Positions 6,791 to 13,588 of a DNA stretch of 21,019 nucleotides are shown here, one piece after another. This stretch comes from Firmicutes bacterium UBA6418 (GTDB taxonomy: Bacteria > Bacillota > Clostridia > Peptostreptococcales > Anaerovoracaceae). The DNA lies in assembly GCA_002439735.1 (NCBI GenBank), contig DJPG01000125.1, positions 1 to 21,019 on the forward strand, read 5' to 3'. Position numbers and translations under genes: made by a program. Under the pieces are notes generated by a model. That model did no database searches. It had not been told where the DNA came from and was given only the letters and a program-made list of their open reading frames with translations. How positions within the stretch are numbered: position 1 is the first letter of the stretch; each line of letters opens with the position of its first letter.

Positions 6791-8566
6791 ATGTATTATG
6801 CAAGTGGTAATTATGAAGCATTCGCACGTCCGCGTAAACCGGAGGGTGTAGACCGGAAATCAGCGTATATTATCGGAAGCGGTCTGGCAGCGCTTTCGGC
6901 AGCATGCTTTTTGGTCAGAGACGGGCAGATGAAGGGGGAACATGTGCATATCCTCGAAAAGGATGCGCTTCCGGGCGGCGCCTGTGACGGCTATAAATAT
7001 GAAAATGTTGGCTATGTGATGCGTGGCGGCCGCGAAATGGATAACCATTTTGAATGTATGTGGGATCTGTTCCGCTCGATTCCTTCCATTGAAACGGAAG
7101 GCGTTTCGGTGCTGGATGAATATTACTGGCTGAACAAAGAGGATCCGAACTATTCTCTGTGCAGAGCGACGGTTAATCGCGGAGAGAATGCACACACGGA
7201 CGGCAAGTTTGCGATCTCGGATAAGGGCGCGATGGAGATCATGAATCTGTTCTTCACGCCGGATGAGGATCTGGAGGATAAGCGTATCACGGATGTCTTT
7301 GACGATGAGGTATTGAATTCCAACTTCTGGCTGTACTGGCGAACCATGTTCGCGTTTGAAAACTGGCACAGCGCACTGGAGATGAAGCTCTATATCAAGC
7401 GTTACATTCACCATATCGGTGGACTGCCTGACTTCACAGCTTTGCGTTTCACCAAATATAATCAGTATGAATCCATGATCCTGCCGATGGTGCAGTACCT
7501 CAAGAGCTTCGGCGTGCAGTTCCACTACGGCGTTAAGGTCGTCAATGTGGAATTCGACTGTAGCGGAAGCAAGAAACGGGCAACGCGTATCGATCTCATC
7601 ACAGAGGGCAAGGAAGATGCCATCGACCTGACAGAAAACGATCTGGTGTTCATCACGAACGGCGGCTGCGTGGAAAATTCGGCGATCGGCAGTCAGAATA
7701 AACCGGCTGCTTTCAACAAGGAGATCAAAGAAGGCGGCGGCTGGGATATGTGGCGTAAGATCGCGGCACAGGATCCGGCGTTCGGTCATCCGGACAAATT
7801 CTGCTATGACCCGGAACAGTCCAACTGGATGAGCGCGACGGTCAACACACTCGACCAGCGTATCGTACCGTATATCAAAAAAATCTGCAAGCGTGATCCT
7901 TTCTCAGGAAAAGTCGTGACCGGCGGCATTGTGACGGTCAAGGATTCTTCCTGGCTGCTTAGTTGGACGATCAATCGGCAGCCACAGTTCCGGGATCAGC
8001 CAAAGGATCAGCTCCTGGTTTGGGTTTACGGTTTGTTCTCGGATAAGCCGGGTGATTTTGTCAAGAAGCCGATGCGTGACTGCACCGGCAAGGAGATCTG
8101 CATGGAATGGCTGTATCATTTAGGCGTACCGGAGAACGAGATTGAAGATATGGCTGAGCACAGTGCCAATACCGTGCCATGCATGATGCCGTATATCACC
8201 GCATTCTTCATGCCGCGCGCACATGGTGACAGACCGGATGTTGTGCCGCAGGGCGCTGTCAACTTCGCGTTCCTGGGACAGTTCGCGGAAACCGCCAGAG
8301 ACACGATCTTCACGACCGAGTATTCCATTCGTACCGGTATGGAAGCTGTCTACACACTGCTCAACGTGGATCGCGGCGTGCCGGAGGTCTGGGGCAGCAC
8401 CTACGATGTCCGTGACTTGCTGAACGCAACCGTGAAACTGCGTGACGGTAAGAAGATCACCGATATGGACTTAGGCTTCAAGGAGAAGATCGCACTGCAT
8501 GAGGTGCTCAAAAAGATCAGCGGCACAGATTTAGAGAAAATTTTGAAGGAATATGGAGTGATTTAA
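6791..8566 (+). CDS. ohyA: Oleate hydratase (FAD-dependent)
   Basis: Adds water across the cis-9 double bond of oleic and related unsaturated fatty acids to give 10-hydroxy fatty acids (EC 4.2.1.53; formerly the myosin-cross-reactive antigen family). It is peripheral to the membrane, and in other bacteria it detoxifies host or dietary fatty acids. The 591-residue chain is full length. The FAD Rossmann motif IIGSGLAALSAA spans residues 27-38, followed by EKDALPGGACDG. The RGGREM loop places Glu82, and Tyr201 follows in MKLYIKRY; both match the numbering of the catalytic pair in Staphylococcus aureus OhyA. The chosen ATG at 6791 follows AAAGGGGAAA; an upstream in-frame ATG at 6743 has no ribosome site and sits at the palindrome. 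It stands alone between its own promoter and terminator. Confidence 0.96.
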   Translation: MYYASGNYEAFARPRKPEGVDRKSAYIIGSGLAALSAACFLVRDGQMKGEHVHILEKDALPGGACDGYKYENVGYVMRGGREMDNHFECMWDLFRSIPSIETEGVSVLDEYYWLNKEDPNYSLCRATVNRGENAHTDGKFAISDKGAMEIMNLFFTPDEDLEDKRITDVFDDEVLNSNFWLYWRTMFAFENWHSALEMKLYIKRYIHHIGGLPDFTALRFTKYNQYESMILPMVQYLKSFGVQFHYGVKVVNVEFDCSGSKKRATRIDLITEGKEDAIDLTENDLVFITNGGCVENSAIGSQNKPAAFNKEIKEGGGWDMWRKIAAQDPAFGHPDKFCYDPEQSNWMSATVNTLDQRIVPYIKKICKRDPFSGKVVTGGIVTVKDSSWLLSWTINRQPQFRDQPKDQLLVWVYGLFSDKPGDFVKKPMRDCTGKEICMEWLYHLGVPENEIEDMAEHSANTVPCMMPYITAFFMPRAHGDRPDVVPQGAVNFAFLGQFAETARDTIFTTEYSIRTGMEAVYTLLNVDRGVPEVWGSTYDVRDLLNATVKLRDGKKITDMDLGFKEKIALHEVLKKISGTDLEKILKEYGVI

Positions 8567-8576
8567 GCACAACACC

Positions 8577-8617
8577 ACCCTCCCGACGCGTGAGCAGAAC
8601 GCCGGGAGGGTATTTTT
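8577..8617 (+). terminator. Rho-independent terminator after ohyA
   Basis: ACCCTCCCG (8577-8585) pairs with CGGGAGGGT (8603-8611), then A and five T to 8617. It lies 10 bp after the stop codon. Confidence 0.93.
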
Positions 8618-8639
8618 ATGCGGTGCGTTTTCGGGAACC

Positions 8640-8668
8640 TTGACAAGCGGTCGTTTTGCGCATATGAT
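8640..8668 (+). promoter_or_regulatory. Promoter of the two-component system operon
   Basis: A perfect TTGACA (8640-8645), a 17-bp spacer and TATGAT (8663-8668). This is a near-consensus housekeeping promoter, about 40 bp before the kinase start. Confidence 0.75.
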
Positions 8669-8709
8669 TTTGGTAGTATTGATTTCGCAAAATATGAGGT
8701 GGACAAATT

Positions 8710-10011
8710 ATGATACGAATGGAATTTGCGTTGTTTTTCGTGCTACTCTTCATTGCCTGTATGTATTTTTCGGCAGAGCGCAGATCCGGCATACTGCATC
8801 GGACGTTCAGCGTGCTGTTGCTTGTGGTTCCGACGCATCTGCTACTTGATGCCTTGACGGTCTATACCGTCAATCATTTGGACAGCGTGCCACGGACGGC
8901 GAATGACATCCTGCACCGCTGCTTTATCGGCACGATGCTCCTCGTGATGTACCTGTTTTACCAGTATATCGCGATCCTTGTGGAGGATGAGACCGGCAAA
9001 CCTCGCAGGCTGGATTTCGTGGCGAAATTCTATCTTGCAGTGGCGATTGCCGCGGTCATGGTTTTGCCGATTACTTACACAATCACGCCGCTCGGCAACT
9101 ATGCGAGCGGCTATACGGCAGATATCTGCTATGGGAGCGCTGCCGTTTACCTCCTGCTTTGTGTCGGAATGATGGCCGGAAACTGGAAACAGCTGCATAG
9201 CAAAAAGCGTCTGGCAATCGGCGCTGCCCTGCTAATCGAACTGACGGTTTGCTTGCTGCAGATTCTGCATCCGACCTGGCTGATCAGCGACATGGGGCTG
9301 ACGCTGATGGTGCTGGCCTTTTATCTGACATTGGAAAACCCGGATATCCTCCGCGCGCAGTTGAACGAACAGCAGATGTCGATGCGTTATCTCAAAAGTC
9401 AGATTAACCCACATTTTTTGTATAATACACTGGACGCCATCCGCATTCAGGCACAACTCGACGGCGACAAAAAGGTTGCGGATCTGCTCATGCAGCTGGT
9501 CGATTTTTTTCGCCGCAGTGTCAAAGTCGATCAGCCGATGGTCACGCTGGAGGATGAACTGGAGCTGCTGGAAGCCTATATGAGTCTGATGTGTTACCGT
9601 TATCCGCAGATCCGATATGTTTGCGATGTGAATCCAGAGCTTGCGGAGCTACTTGTTCCAAACTTCATCTTGCAGCCGATCGTGGAAAACAGTCTGCTCC
9701 ACGGACTGAAAAAGAAAGGCTATCAGGGTACGGTCGAAGTTTCCGCAGGCAAAACCGCAGACGGAAGCCTAAAAATCCGCGTGTCAGACGACGGGGTCGG
9801 CTTTACCGAGGCTAAGAAGACACTGATCGCACAGATGCTGGAAGATTATGCAAAACAGTCCGCGAAATCTGCAGACAACATCGGGATCCTCAATGTGCAG
9901 AAGCGGATCAAACTGCTCTGTGGACGAAAATACGGGCTTTCTTACACAGAAAATAAAAACGGCGGCGTGACCGCGCATCTGCTGTTGCCGGTAAAGGAGG
10001 AAGAAACATGA
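8710..10011 (+). CDS. Sensor histidine kinase, LytS/YesM type
   Basis: Membrane sensor kinase of 433 residues that would phosphorylate the response regulator encoded next. The N-terminal ~205 residues hold about six hydrophobic segments and no large extracellular domain, so the signal is likely sensed in or near the membrane. The His_kinase domain has the phospho-acceptor motif SQINPHFLYNTLD (His235). The ATPase domain follows: N box LQPIVENSLLHGL (Asn327), G1 box DDGVGF (360-365) and G2 box NIGILNVQKRI (390-400). No HAMP domain is evident. The ATG at 8710 is 7 nt after GAGGTGG. It ends by overlapping the regulator start (ATGA). The stimulus and targets are unknown; no sugar transporter, the common neighbour of YesM/YesN pairs, is present here. 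Confidence 0.93.
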   Translation: MIRMEFALFFVLLFIACMYFSAERRSGILHRTFSVLLLVVPTHLLLDALTVYTVNHLDSVPRTANDILHRCFIGTMLLVMYLFYQYIAILVEDETGKPRRLDFVAKFYLAVAIAAVMVLPITYTITPLGNYASGYTADICYGSAAVYLLLCVGMMAGNWKQLHSKKRLAIGAALLIELTVCLLQILHPTWLISDMGLTLMVLAFYLTLENPDILRAQLNEQQMSMRYLKSQINPHFLYNTLDAIRIQAQLDGDKKVADLLMQLVDFFRRSVKVDQPMVTLEDELELLEAYMSLMCYRYPQIRYVCDVNPELAELLVPNFILQPIVENSLLHGLKKKGYQGTVEVSAGKTADGSLKIRVSDDGVGFTEAKKTLIAQMLEDYAKQSAKSADNIGILNVQKRIKLLCGRKYGLSYTENKNGGVTAHLLLPVKEEET

Positions 10012-10763
10012 AAAAACTGCGCGTCCTGTTAGTCGACGATGAAATCATGATTCGGGAAGGATTCAAACATCTCTTTGACTGGGAAGCACACGACTGCGAA
10101 GTCGTAGGCGAAGCGGCGGACGGCATGGAAGCACAGAGCCGGATCGACGCATTGCAACCGGACATCGTCATCATGGACATCAATATCCCGATCCTGAACG
10201 GACTGAAGGTCATTCAGCTCAGCCGCATCAAACACCCGAACATGGCCTTTGTCATCGTATCGGGCTATGATGATTTTTCTTACTGTCGAGAAGCTCTGCG
10301 TCTCAAGATCACAGACTATATCCTGAAGCCGGTGAACTATGACGAATTCGGTGAATGCATCGACCGACTCAAAATCTCGCTCTTTGAACAGCAGGCGGCC
10401 GAAGAGCCGGAGCGGCATGAAGAAAGACCGATCAGCGCCATCACGCGGTATCTGCAGGAGCATTTGCGTGAGGAGATCAGTCTCAACCGGCTGGCGGATG
10501 AATTTCATCTCAATCCGCAGTACATCAGCCAGTTGTTCAAACATGAGATCGGCGTGAATTTTCTTACGTATTTGACCAATATCCGCATGGAAAAAGCCAA
10601 AAAACTGCTACTGGCCACAGCGCTTCCGATCACTGAGATCGCGGAGCAGACCGGTTACGGAGACTACCGTGTTTTTACCAAGGTTTTCAAAAAAGCGGAG
10701 GCCGTAACGCCATCTCAGTACCGAAAAGCATTCCTGCAGGATGCGATCAGACAAAGACCATAA
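10008..10763 (+). CDS. Response regulator, REC plus AraC-type DNA-binding domain (YesN-like)
   Basis: Cytoplasmic transcription factor of 251 residues. The receiver domain (about 1-120) has the acidic pair Asp10-Asp11, the phosphorylated Asp57 in IVIMDINIP, Ser85 in the SGYDDF motif and Lys107 in YILKPV. The C-terminal ~100 residues form an AraC double helix-turn-helix: ISLNRLADEFHLNPQYISQL, then the second unit ending ITEIAEQTGYGDYRVFTKVF and a PSQYRK tail. It is shorter than typical YesN proteins because the linker is brief. Translation is coupled to the kinase by the 4-bp overlap, with AAAGGAGGA inside the kinase end. It most likely activates genes elsewhere, since no target operon is adjacent. 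Confidence 0.94.
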   Translation: MKKLRVLLVDDEIMIREGFKHLFDWEAHDCEVVGEAADGMEAQSRIDALQPDIVIMDINIPILNGLKVIQLSRIKHPNMAFVIVSGYDDFSYCREALRLKITDYILKPVNYDEFGECIDRLKISLFEQQAAEEPERHEERPISAITRYLQEHLREEISLNRLADEFHLNPQYISQLFKHEIGVNFLTYLTNIRMEKAKKLLLATALPITEIAEQTGYGDYRVFTKVFKKAEAVTPSQYRKAFLQDAIRQRP

Positions 10764-10792
10764 AAAAGCCATCTATAAATCCGACACATTCT

Positions 10793-10822
10793 CCTGTAAA
10801 ACAGGTCTATCGGCGAATGCCG
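10793..10822 (+). other. Two small inverted repeats before the DUF2812 gene
   Basis: CCTGT-AAA-ACAGG (10793-10805) is a perfect palindrome, and CGGC-GAAT-GCCG (10811-10822) follows directly. Neither has a T-run, so they are not clear terminators. They lie in the 100-bp gap that should hold the end of the two-component operon and the DUF2812 promoter. A TAAAAT at 10831 is the only -10-like box. Operator function is possible but unproven. Confidence 0.3.
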
Positions 10823-10863
10823 CGATCCGCTAAAATAAAAGAAAAAAGTGAGGAGTATGGAAC

Positions 10864-11382
10864 ATGAATGCAAAAAAAGTAGTAAAGAAATGCTTCTTTG
10901 TATGGGACTTTGAGAAAGAAGAACGTTGGCTCAATGAGATGGCGGATGACGGCTGGATGCTGGAGAAGGTCGGTTTTTGCCGATACACCTTTGTGCCCTG
11001 TGAACCGGGATCCTATACGATCCGTCTGGAAATGCACGACAAAGACATGAAGTACATTGCCGAATTGGAAGACACCGGCGCGGAATATGTCGGTAACGTC
11101 TGGTCATGGCTATACTTTCGCAAGAAAAAAGAGTTTGGCGCCTTTGATCTTTTCTCGGATCGCAAGGAGCGGATCGAGCATCTGGATCGTATCGGCAAAA
11201 TGCTGCTGTGTCTCGGAGCCGCCAATTTATGCCTCGGCCTTGGGAACGTCGGCTTGGATTTTGGCCGGTTTGGCAGTATCAGTCTGGCAATTGCAGCACT
11301 GTTGCTGTTTGGCTTCGCGCGTGTGCAGGAGAAAAAAAAGCAGCTGCAGGATGCATGCCAGAAAAACGAAAAAAATAGTTGA
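10864..11382 (+). CDS. DUF2812 domain membrane protein
   Basis: 172-residue protein whose N-terminal ~110 residues match the DUF2812 pattern: a basic start, FFVWDFEKEERWLNEMADDG, W-x-L, then YTIRL and a W-x-YFRKK segment. Two hydrophobic helices follow near the C-terminus (about 117-133 and 139-152), then a charged Lys-rich tail. The function of DUF2812 is not established; in Bacillota such genes often sit beside PadR regulators and small membrane proteins, but no PadR gene is seen here. AGGAG stands 8 nt before the ATG. Its stop codon is part of the -35 box of the next promoter, so the SPFH-RHH unit is probably expressed independently. Confidence 0.78.
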   Translation: MNAKKVVKKCFFVWDFEKEERWLNEMADDGWMLEKVGFCRYTFVPCEPGSYTIRLEMHDKDMKYIAELEDTGAEYVGNVWSWLYFRKKKEFGAFDLFSDRKERIEHLDRIGKMLLCLGAANLCLGLGNVGLDFGRFGSISLAIAALLLFGFARVQEKKKQLQDACQKNEKNS

Positions 11383-11407
11383 CGTTATGATATCATTATG
11401 ATATCAT
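11379..11407 (+). promoter_or_regulatory. SPFH-RHH promoter with built-in tandem palindromic operator
   Basis: TTGACG (11379-11384) and TATCAT (11402-11407) form a promoter with a 17-bp spacer. The palindrome ATGATATCAT occurs twice, at 11387-11396 and 11398-11407, 11 bp apart. The copies fill most of the spacer and the whole -10 box. Tandem short palindromes one helical turn apart are the usual target of ribbon-helix-helix repressors such as MetJ, and the operon's second gene encodes such a protein. The repeats are seen; the autoregulation is inferred. Confidence 0.6.
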
Positions 11408-11462
11408 AATGATGCAAACAAAAAGAAAAAGAGCAGCAGAAAGTCAAACGGAGGGCATAAGA

Positions 11463-12479
11463 ATGGAAGAAAAAATTTTGCATGGTAAGAAAAAAGGCAT
11501 GCTGGCGCTGGTTCTGACACTTATTTTGTATGCCGCGGCTGTCGCCGGTTTAGCGCTTGGAGCTACGGATAACGTGATTGTCTTGATTGTTGTCAGCAGT
11601 GTATGGCTGGCGATCGGCTGGTTCCCGCTGCTGGGACTGAAGGTTCTGAAACCGCAGGAGGCGCTTGTACTGACCTTGTTCGGCAAATACTACGGAACCT
11701 TAAGAGAGGACGGATTTTACTTTGTCAATCCGTTCTGTGTCGGCGTCAATCCGGCTGCGCGGACGAAGCTCAACCAGTCCGGTGACGTGAACAGTGGGAA
11801 AAACGCGGCGCTGAGTCTTGCGCTTGGTGGAGGTGACGCTGCCGTGCCGACACCGGAGGCGAGCGGGAAAAAGATATCCCTGAAGATCATGACATTGAAC
11901 AACAACAAACAGAAGATCAATGACTGCCTGGGGAATCCGGTGGAGATCGGCATCGCGGTCATGTGGCGCGTCACGGATACTGCCAAAGCGGTATTCAATG
12001 TCGATAACTATAAGGAATATTTGAGCTTGCAGTGTGATTCCGCGCTGCGCAACATCGTGCGGATCTATCCATATGACGTTGCGCCGGGGATTGATACGAC
12101 CGGAGACGGTATCGCGGACGAAGGCAGTCTCAGAGGTTCTTCGGAGGTCGTGGCACAGCGCATCAGGGACGAAATCCAGTCCAAGGTCAATGAAGCCGGA
12201 CTGGAGGTCATCGAAGCGCGAATCACCTATCTTGCTTACGCGCCGGAAATCGCAGCTGTTATGCTGCAGAGACAACAGGCAAGTGCTGTCGTAGATGCCA
12301 GAGCGATGATCGTAGACGGCGCAGTCGGCATGGTCAAAATGGCACTCGAAAAACTGAGTGAAGATGGTATTGTCAATCTCGATGAGGAACGCAAAGCGGC
12401 GATGGTTTCCAACCTGCTGGTCGTACTGTGCGGCAACCATGATGCGCAGCCGGTTGTCAATTCCGGATCCTTGTATTAG
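11463..12479 (+). CDS. SPFH (band 7/stomatin-like) domain membrane protein
   Basis: 338-residue membrane-scaffold-type protein. Two hydrophobic segments (about 12-33 and 38-60) anchor it. The SPFH domain starts at LKPQEALVLTLFGKYYGTLR and continues through VMWRVTDTAKAVF and the helical region VVAQRIRDEIQSKVNEAGLEV to about residue 285. An Ala/Gly-rich loop (about 115-137) interrupts the domain. SPFH proteins oligomerise on membranes and organise proteases or transport; the specific role here is unknown. The ATG at 11463 follows GGAGGG; the longer in-frame reading from 11409 begins inside the operator and has no ribosome site. The stop codon overlaps the ribosome site of the RHH gene, so the two are co-translated. 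Confidence 0.9.
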   Translation: MEEKILHGKKKGMLALVLTLILYAAAVAGLALGATDNVIVLIVVSSVWLAIGWFPLLGLKVLKPQEALVLTLFGKYYGTLREDGFYFVNPFCVGVNPAARTKLNQSGDVNSGKNAALSLALGGGDAAVPTPEASGKKISLKIMTLNNNKQKINDCLGNPVEIGIAVMWRVTDTAKAVFNVDNYKEYLSLQCDSALRNIVRIYPYDVAPGIDTTGDGIADEGSLRGSSEVVAQRIRDEIQSKVNEAGLEVIEARITYLAYAPEIAAVMLQRQQASAVVDARAMIVDGAVGMVKMALEKLSEDGIVNLDEERKAAMVSNLLVVLCGNHDAQPVVNSGSLY

Positions 12480-12490
12480 GAGGCGAGTGC

Positions 12491-12694
12491 TTGGCAGAGA
12501 AAAAACAGGTACCGCTCCGGATCTCAGCGAAGCTGTTCGAGGAACTTGCTGCGTGGGCAGAAGATGACTTTCGCTCGGTCAACGGACAAATCGAGTATCT
12601 TCTGACCGAATGCGTCCGGCAGCGAAAGAAGAACGGAAAATATGTCGGAGAAGAAATTGACAGGCCGCTTGATATCCATATTGAAAAAGATTGA
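12491..12694 (+). CDS. Small Arc/RHH-type DNA-binding protein
   Basis: 67-residue ribbon-helix-helix protein. Residues 6-11 (QVPLRI) would form the DNA-binding strand, followed by the helices KLFEELAAWAEDDFR and NGQIEYLLTECVRQRKK; the basic run RQRKK and an acidic tail finish it. The start is TTG: AGGAGG at 12478-12483 is ideally placed 7 nt before it and no ATG fits. It directly follows the SPFH gene. Proteins of this size and fold bind short tandem palindromes as dimers of dimers, which matches the repeat in the operon promoter, so autorepression is the likely role. No toxin partner gene is present, so it is not obviously a toxin-antitoxin antitoxin. Confidence 0.85.
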   Translation: MAEKKQVPLRISAKLFEELAAWAEDDFRSVNGQIEYLLTECVRQRKKNGKYVGEEIDRPLDIHIEKD

Positions 12695-12716
12695 AATCAG
12701 GATCACATGTCATAAT

Positions 12717-12769
12717 AAAAGCAGTCCGCGAGGTAGAACGAAAACATTCTGCCTTGCGAACTGCTTTTT
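12717..12769. terminator. Bidirectional terminator between rhh and the HdeD-like gene
   Basis: AAAAGCAGT...AGAA (12717-12738) pairs with TTCT...ACTGCTTTTT (12747-12769), with one mismatch and two G-T pairs. T-runs lie on both strands, so it can stop transcription from the RHH gene and from the convergent minus-strand gene. Confidence 0.85.
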
Positions 12770-12789
12770 GACTTCTGATTGACGTTTGA

Positions 12790-12813
12790 TAAAATCGGAT
12801 CGGCGAAGCCGAC
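12790..12813 (-). terminator. Short hairpin terminator of the HdeD-like gene, shared repeat
   Basis: Read on the minus strand, GTCGGC-TTC-GCCGAT is followed by CCGATTTTA, just after the HdeD-like stop codon. Nearly the same sequence occurs on the plus strand at 18355-18378 behind the acyl-CoA synthetase gene. The T-run is short, so termination here is likely but weak; the larger hairpin at 12717-12769 backs it up. Confidence 0.5.
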
Positions 12814-12817
12814 ATTT

Positions 12818-13405
12818 CTATGCTTCCGGTGATCTCGGCTGCGCTTCTGCGGCCTCCTTTGCTTTCCGGATCTTTTTGAGCTGGCGTGTGAAGAAAACAT
12901 CCGATATGAAGTCGGAAAGTCCGCTGACGAAGAGTCCCAGGCCAAGCATGAAGAACAGAAGCTTCGCGGTGGAGAATGGATTCATCATGACCAGAACGCC
13001 GAAAAGAGCAATGATGACAGATATGACTAAAACGAGCCTTGACGTCGGATAGCCGAATTTCTTGAAATTGATGACATTCTGGATACCCTCCAGACCCTTG
13101 TAGGTGATCATAAGACCGAGGATGAACGGGATCGCGGCGATGATCATGGTTCCCTTGAAGAAGAGAAAAATGCCGAGAACGACAAGGCTGACACCGACGG
13201 CGAAGCCGTTGGTATCGTTCAAAATACGGCTTTCCACTTTGGTGACACTGTAACCGATCAGTTTGAGCACGCCAAGCGCGATGACACACAGGGCGAGAAC
13301 CGTGCAGATCACGTTTTCAATTTTTTGTGGCCAGAGCATCAGAGCCAGTCCGAAGAGAATATAAATAAAGGATGTAACGAATTTCATCGTGCCGGTTTCT
13401 TTCAT
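12818..13405 (-). CDS. HdeD/DUF308-family membrane protein
   Basis: 195-residue polytopic membrane protein with six hydrophobic helices in three similar pairs. Charged residues lie between the helices and a Lys/Arg-rich cytoplasmic tail follows (about 175-195). The pattern of short helices with LGLMITYKGLEG-like turns and MNPFSTAKLLFF matches the DUF308/HdeD family, whose E. coli member HdeD is linked to acid resistance at high cell density. The function here is not known. The start at 13405 is preceded on the minus strand by AAGGAGAC. The open frame continues upstream to 13933, but that part is antisense to rarA and is not coding. It has its own promoter and is divergent from rarA. Confidence 0.85.
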   Translation of the reverse strand: MKETGTMKFVTSFIYILFGLALMLWPQKIENVICTVLALCVIALGVLKLIGYSVTKVESRILNDTNGFAVGVSLVVLGIFLFFKGTMIIAAIPFILGLMITYKGLEGIQNVINFKKFGYPTSRLVLVISVIIALFGVLVMMNPFSTAKLLFFMLGLGLFVSGLSDFISDVFFTRQLKKIRKAKEAAEAQPRSPEA

Positions 13406-13441
13406 TTTTTTGTCTCCTTTTTGATGTGATTCACTGTCTAC

Positions 13442-13469
13442 ATTATACTCTAACCGCGCCAAAAAGCAA
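13442..13469 (-). promoter_or_regulatory. Promoter of the HdeD-like gene
   Basis: On the minus strand, TTGCTT (13469-13464) and a perfect TATAAT (13447-13442) are 16 bp apart, about 36 bp before the start codon. Confidence 0.6.
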
Positions 13470-13539
13470 TGCCTGACCGACCGAAAACGCTGCGCATGCC
13501 AAAATTCCCGGCGAAGCACTGGCGTATTGGCACAAAATG

Positions 13540-13548
13540 TGATAAGAT
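13540..13548 (+). promoter_or_regulatory. Possible extended -10 promoter of rarA
   Basis: TGATAAGAT has the TG-n form of an extended -10 box, 40 bp before the rarA start. A clear -35 is missing. An 11-bp palindrome, CACA-AAA-TGTG (13531-13541), touches its left side. Confidence 0.38.
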
Positions 13549-13588
13549 ATTCTAAACGTAAATAAAACAAAGGAAACAGGAAGGAACC

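Noticed and set aside
12491..12694. Antitoxin of a toxin-antitoxin pair
   Set aside because: The neighbours are an SPFH protein and a terminator; no small toxin gene is present.
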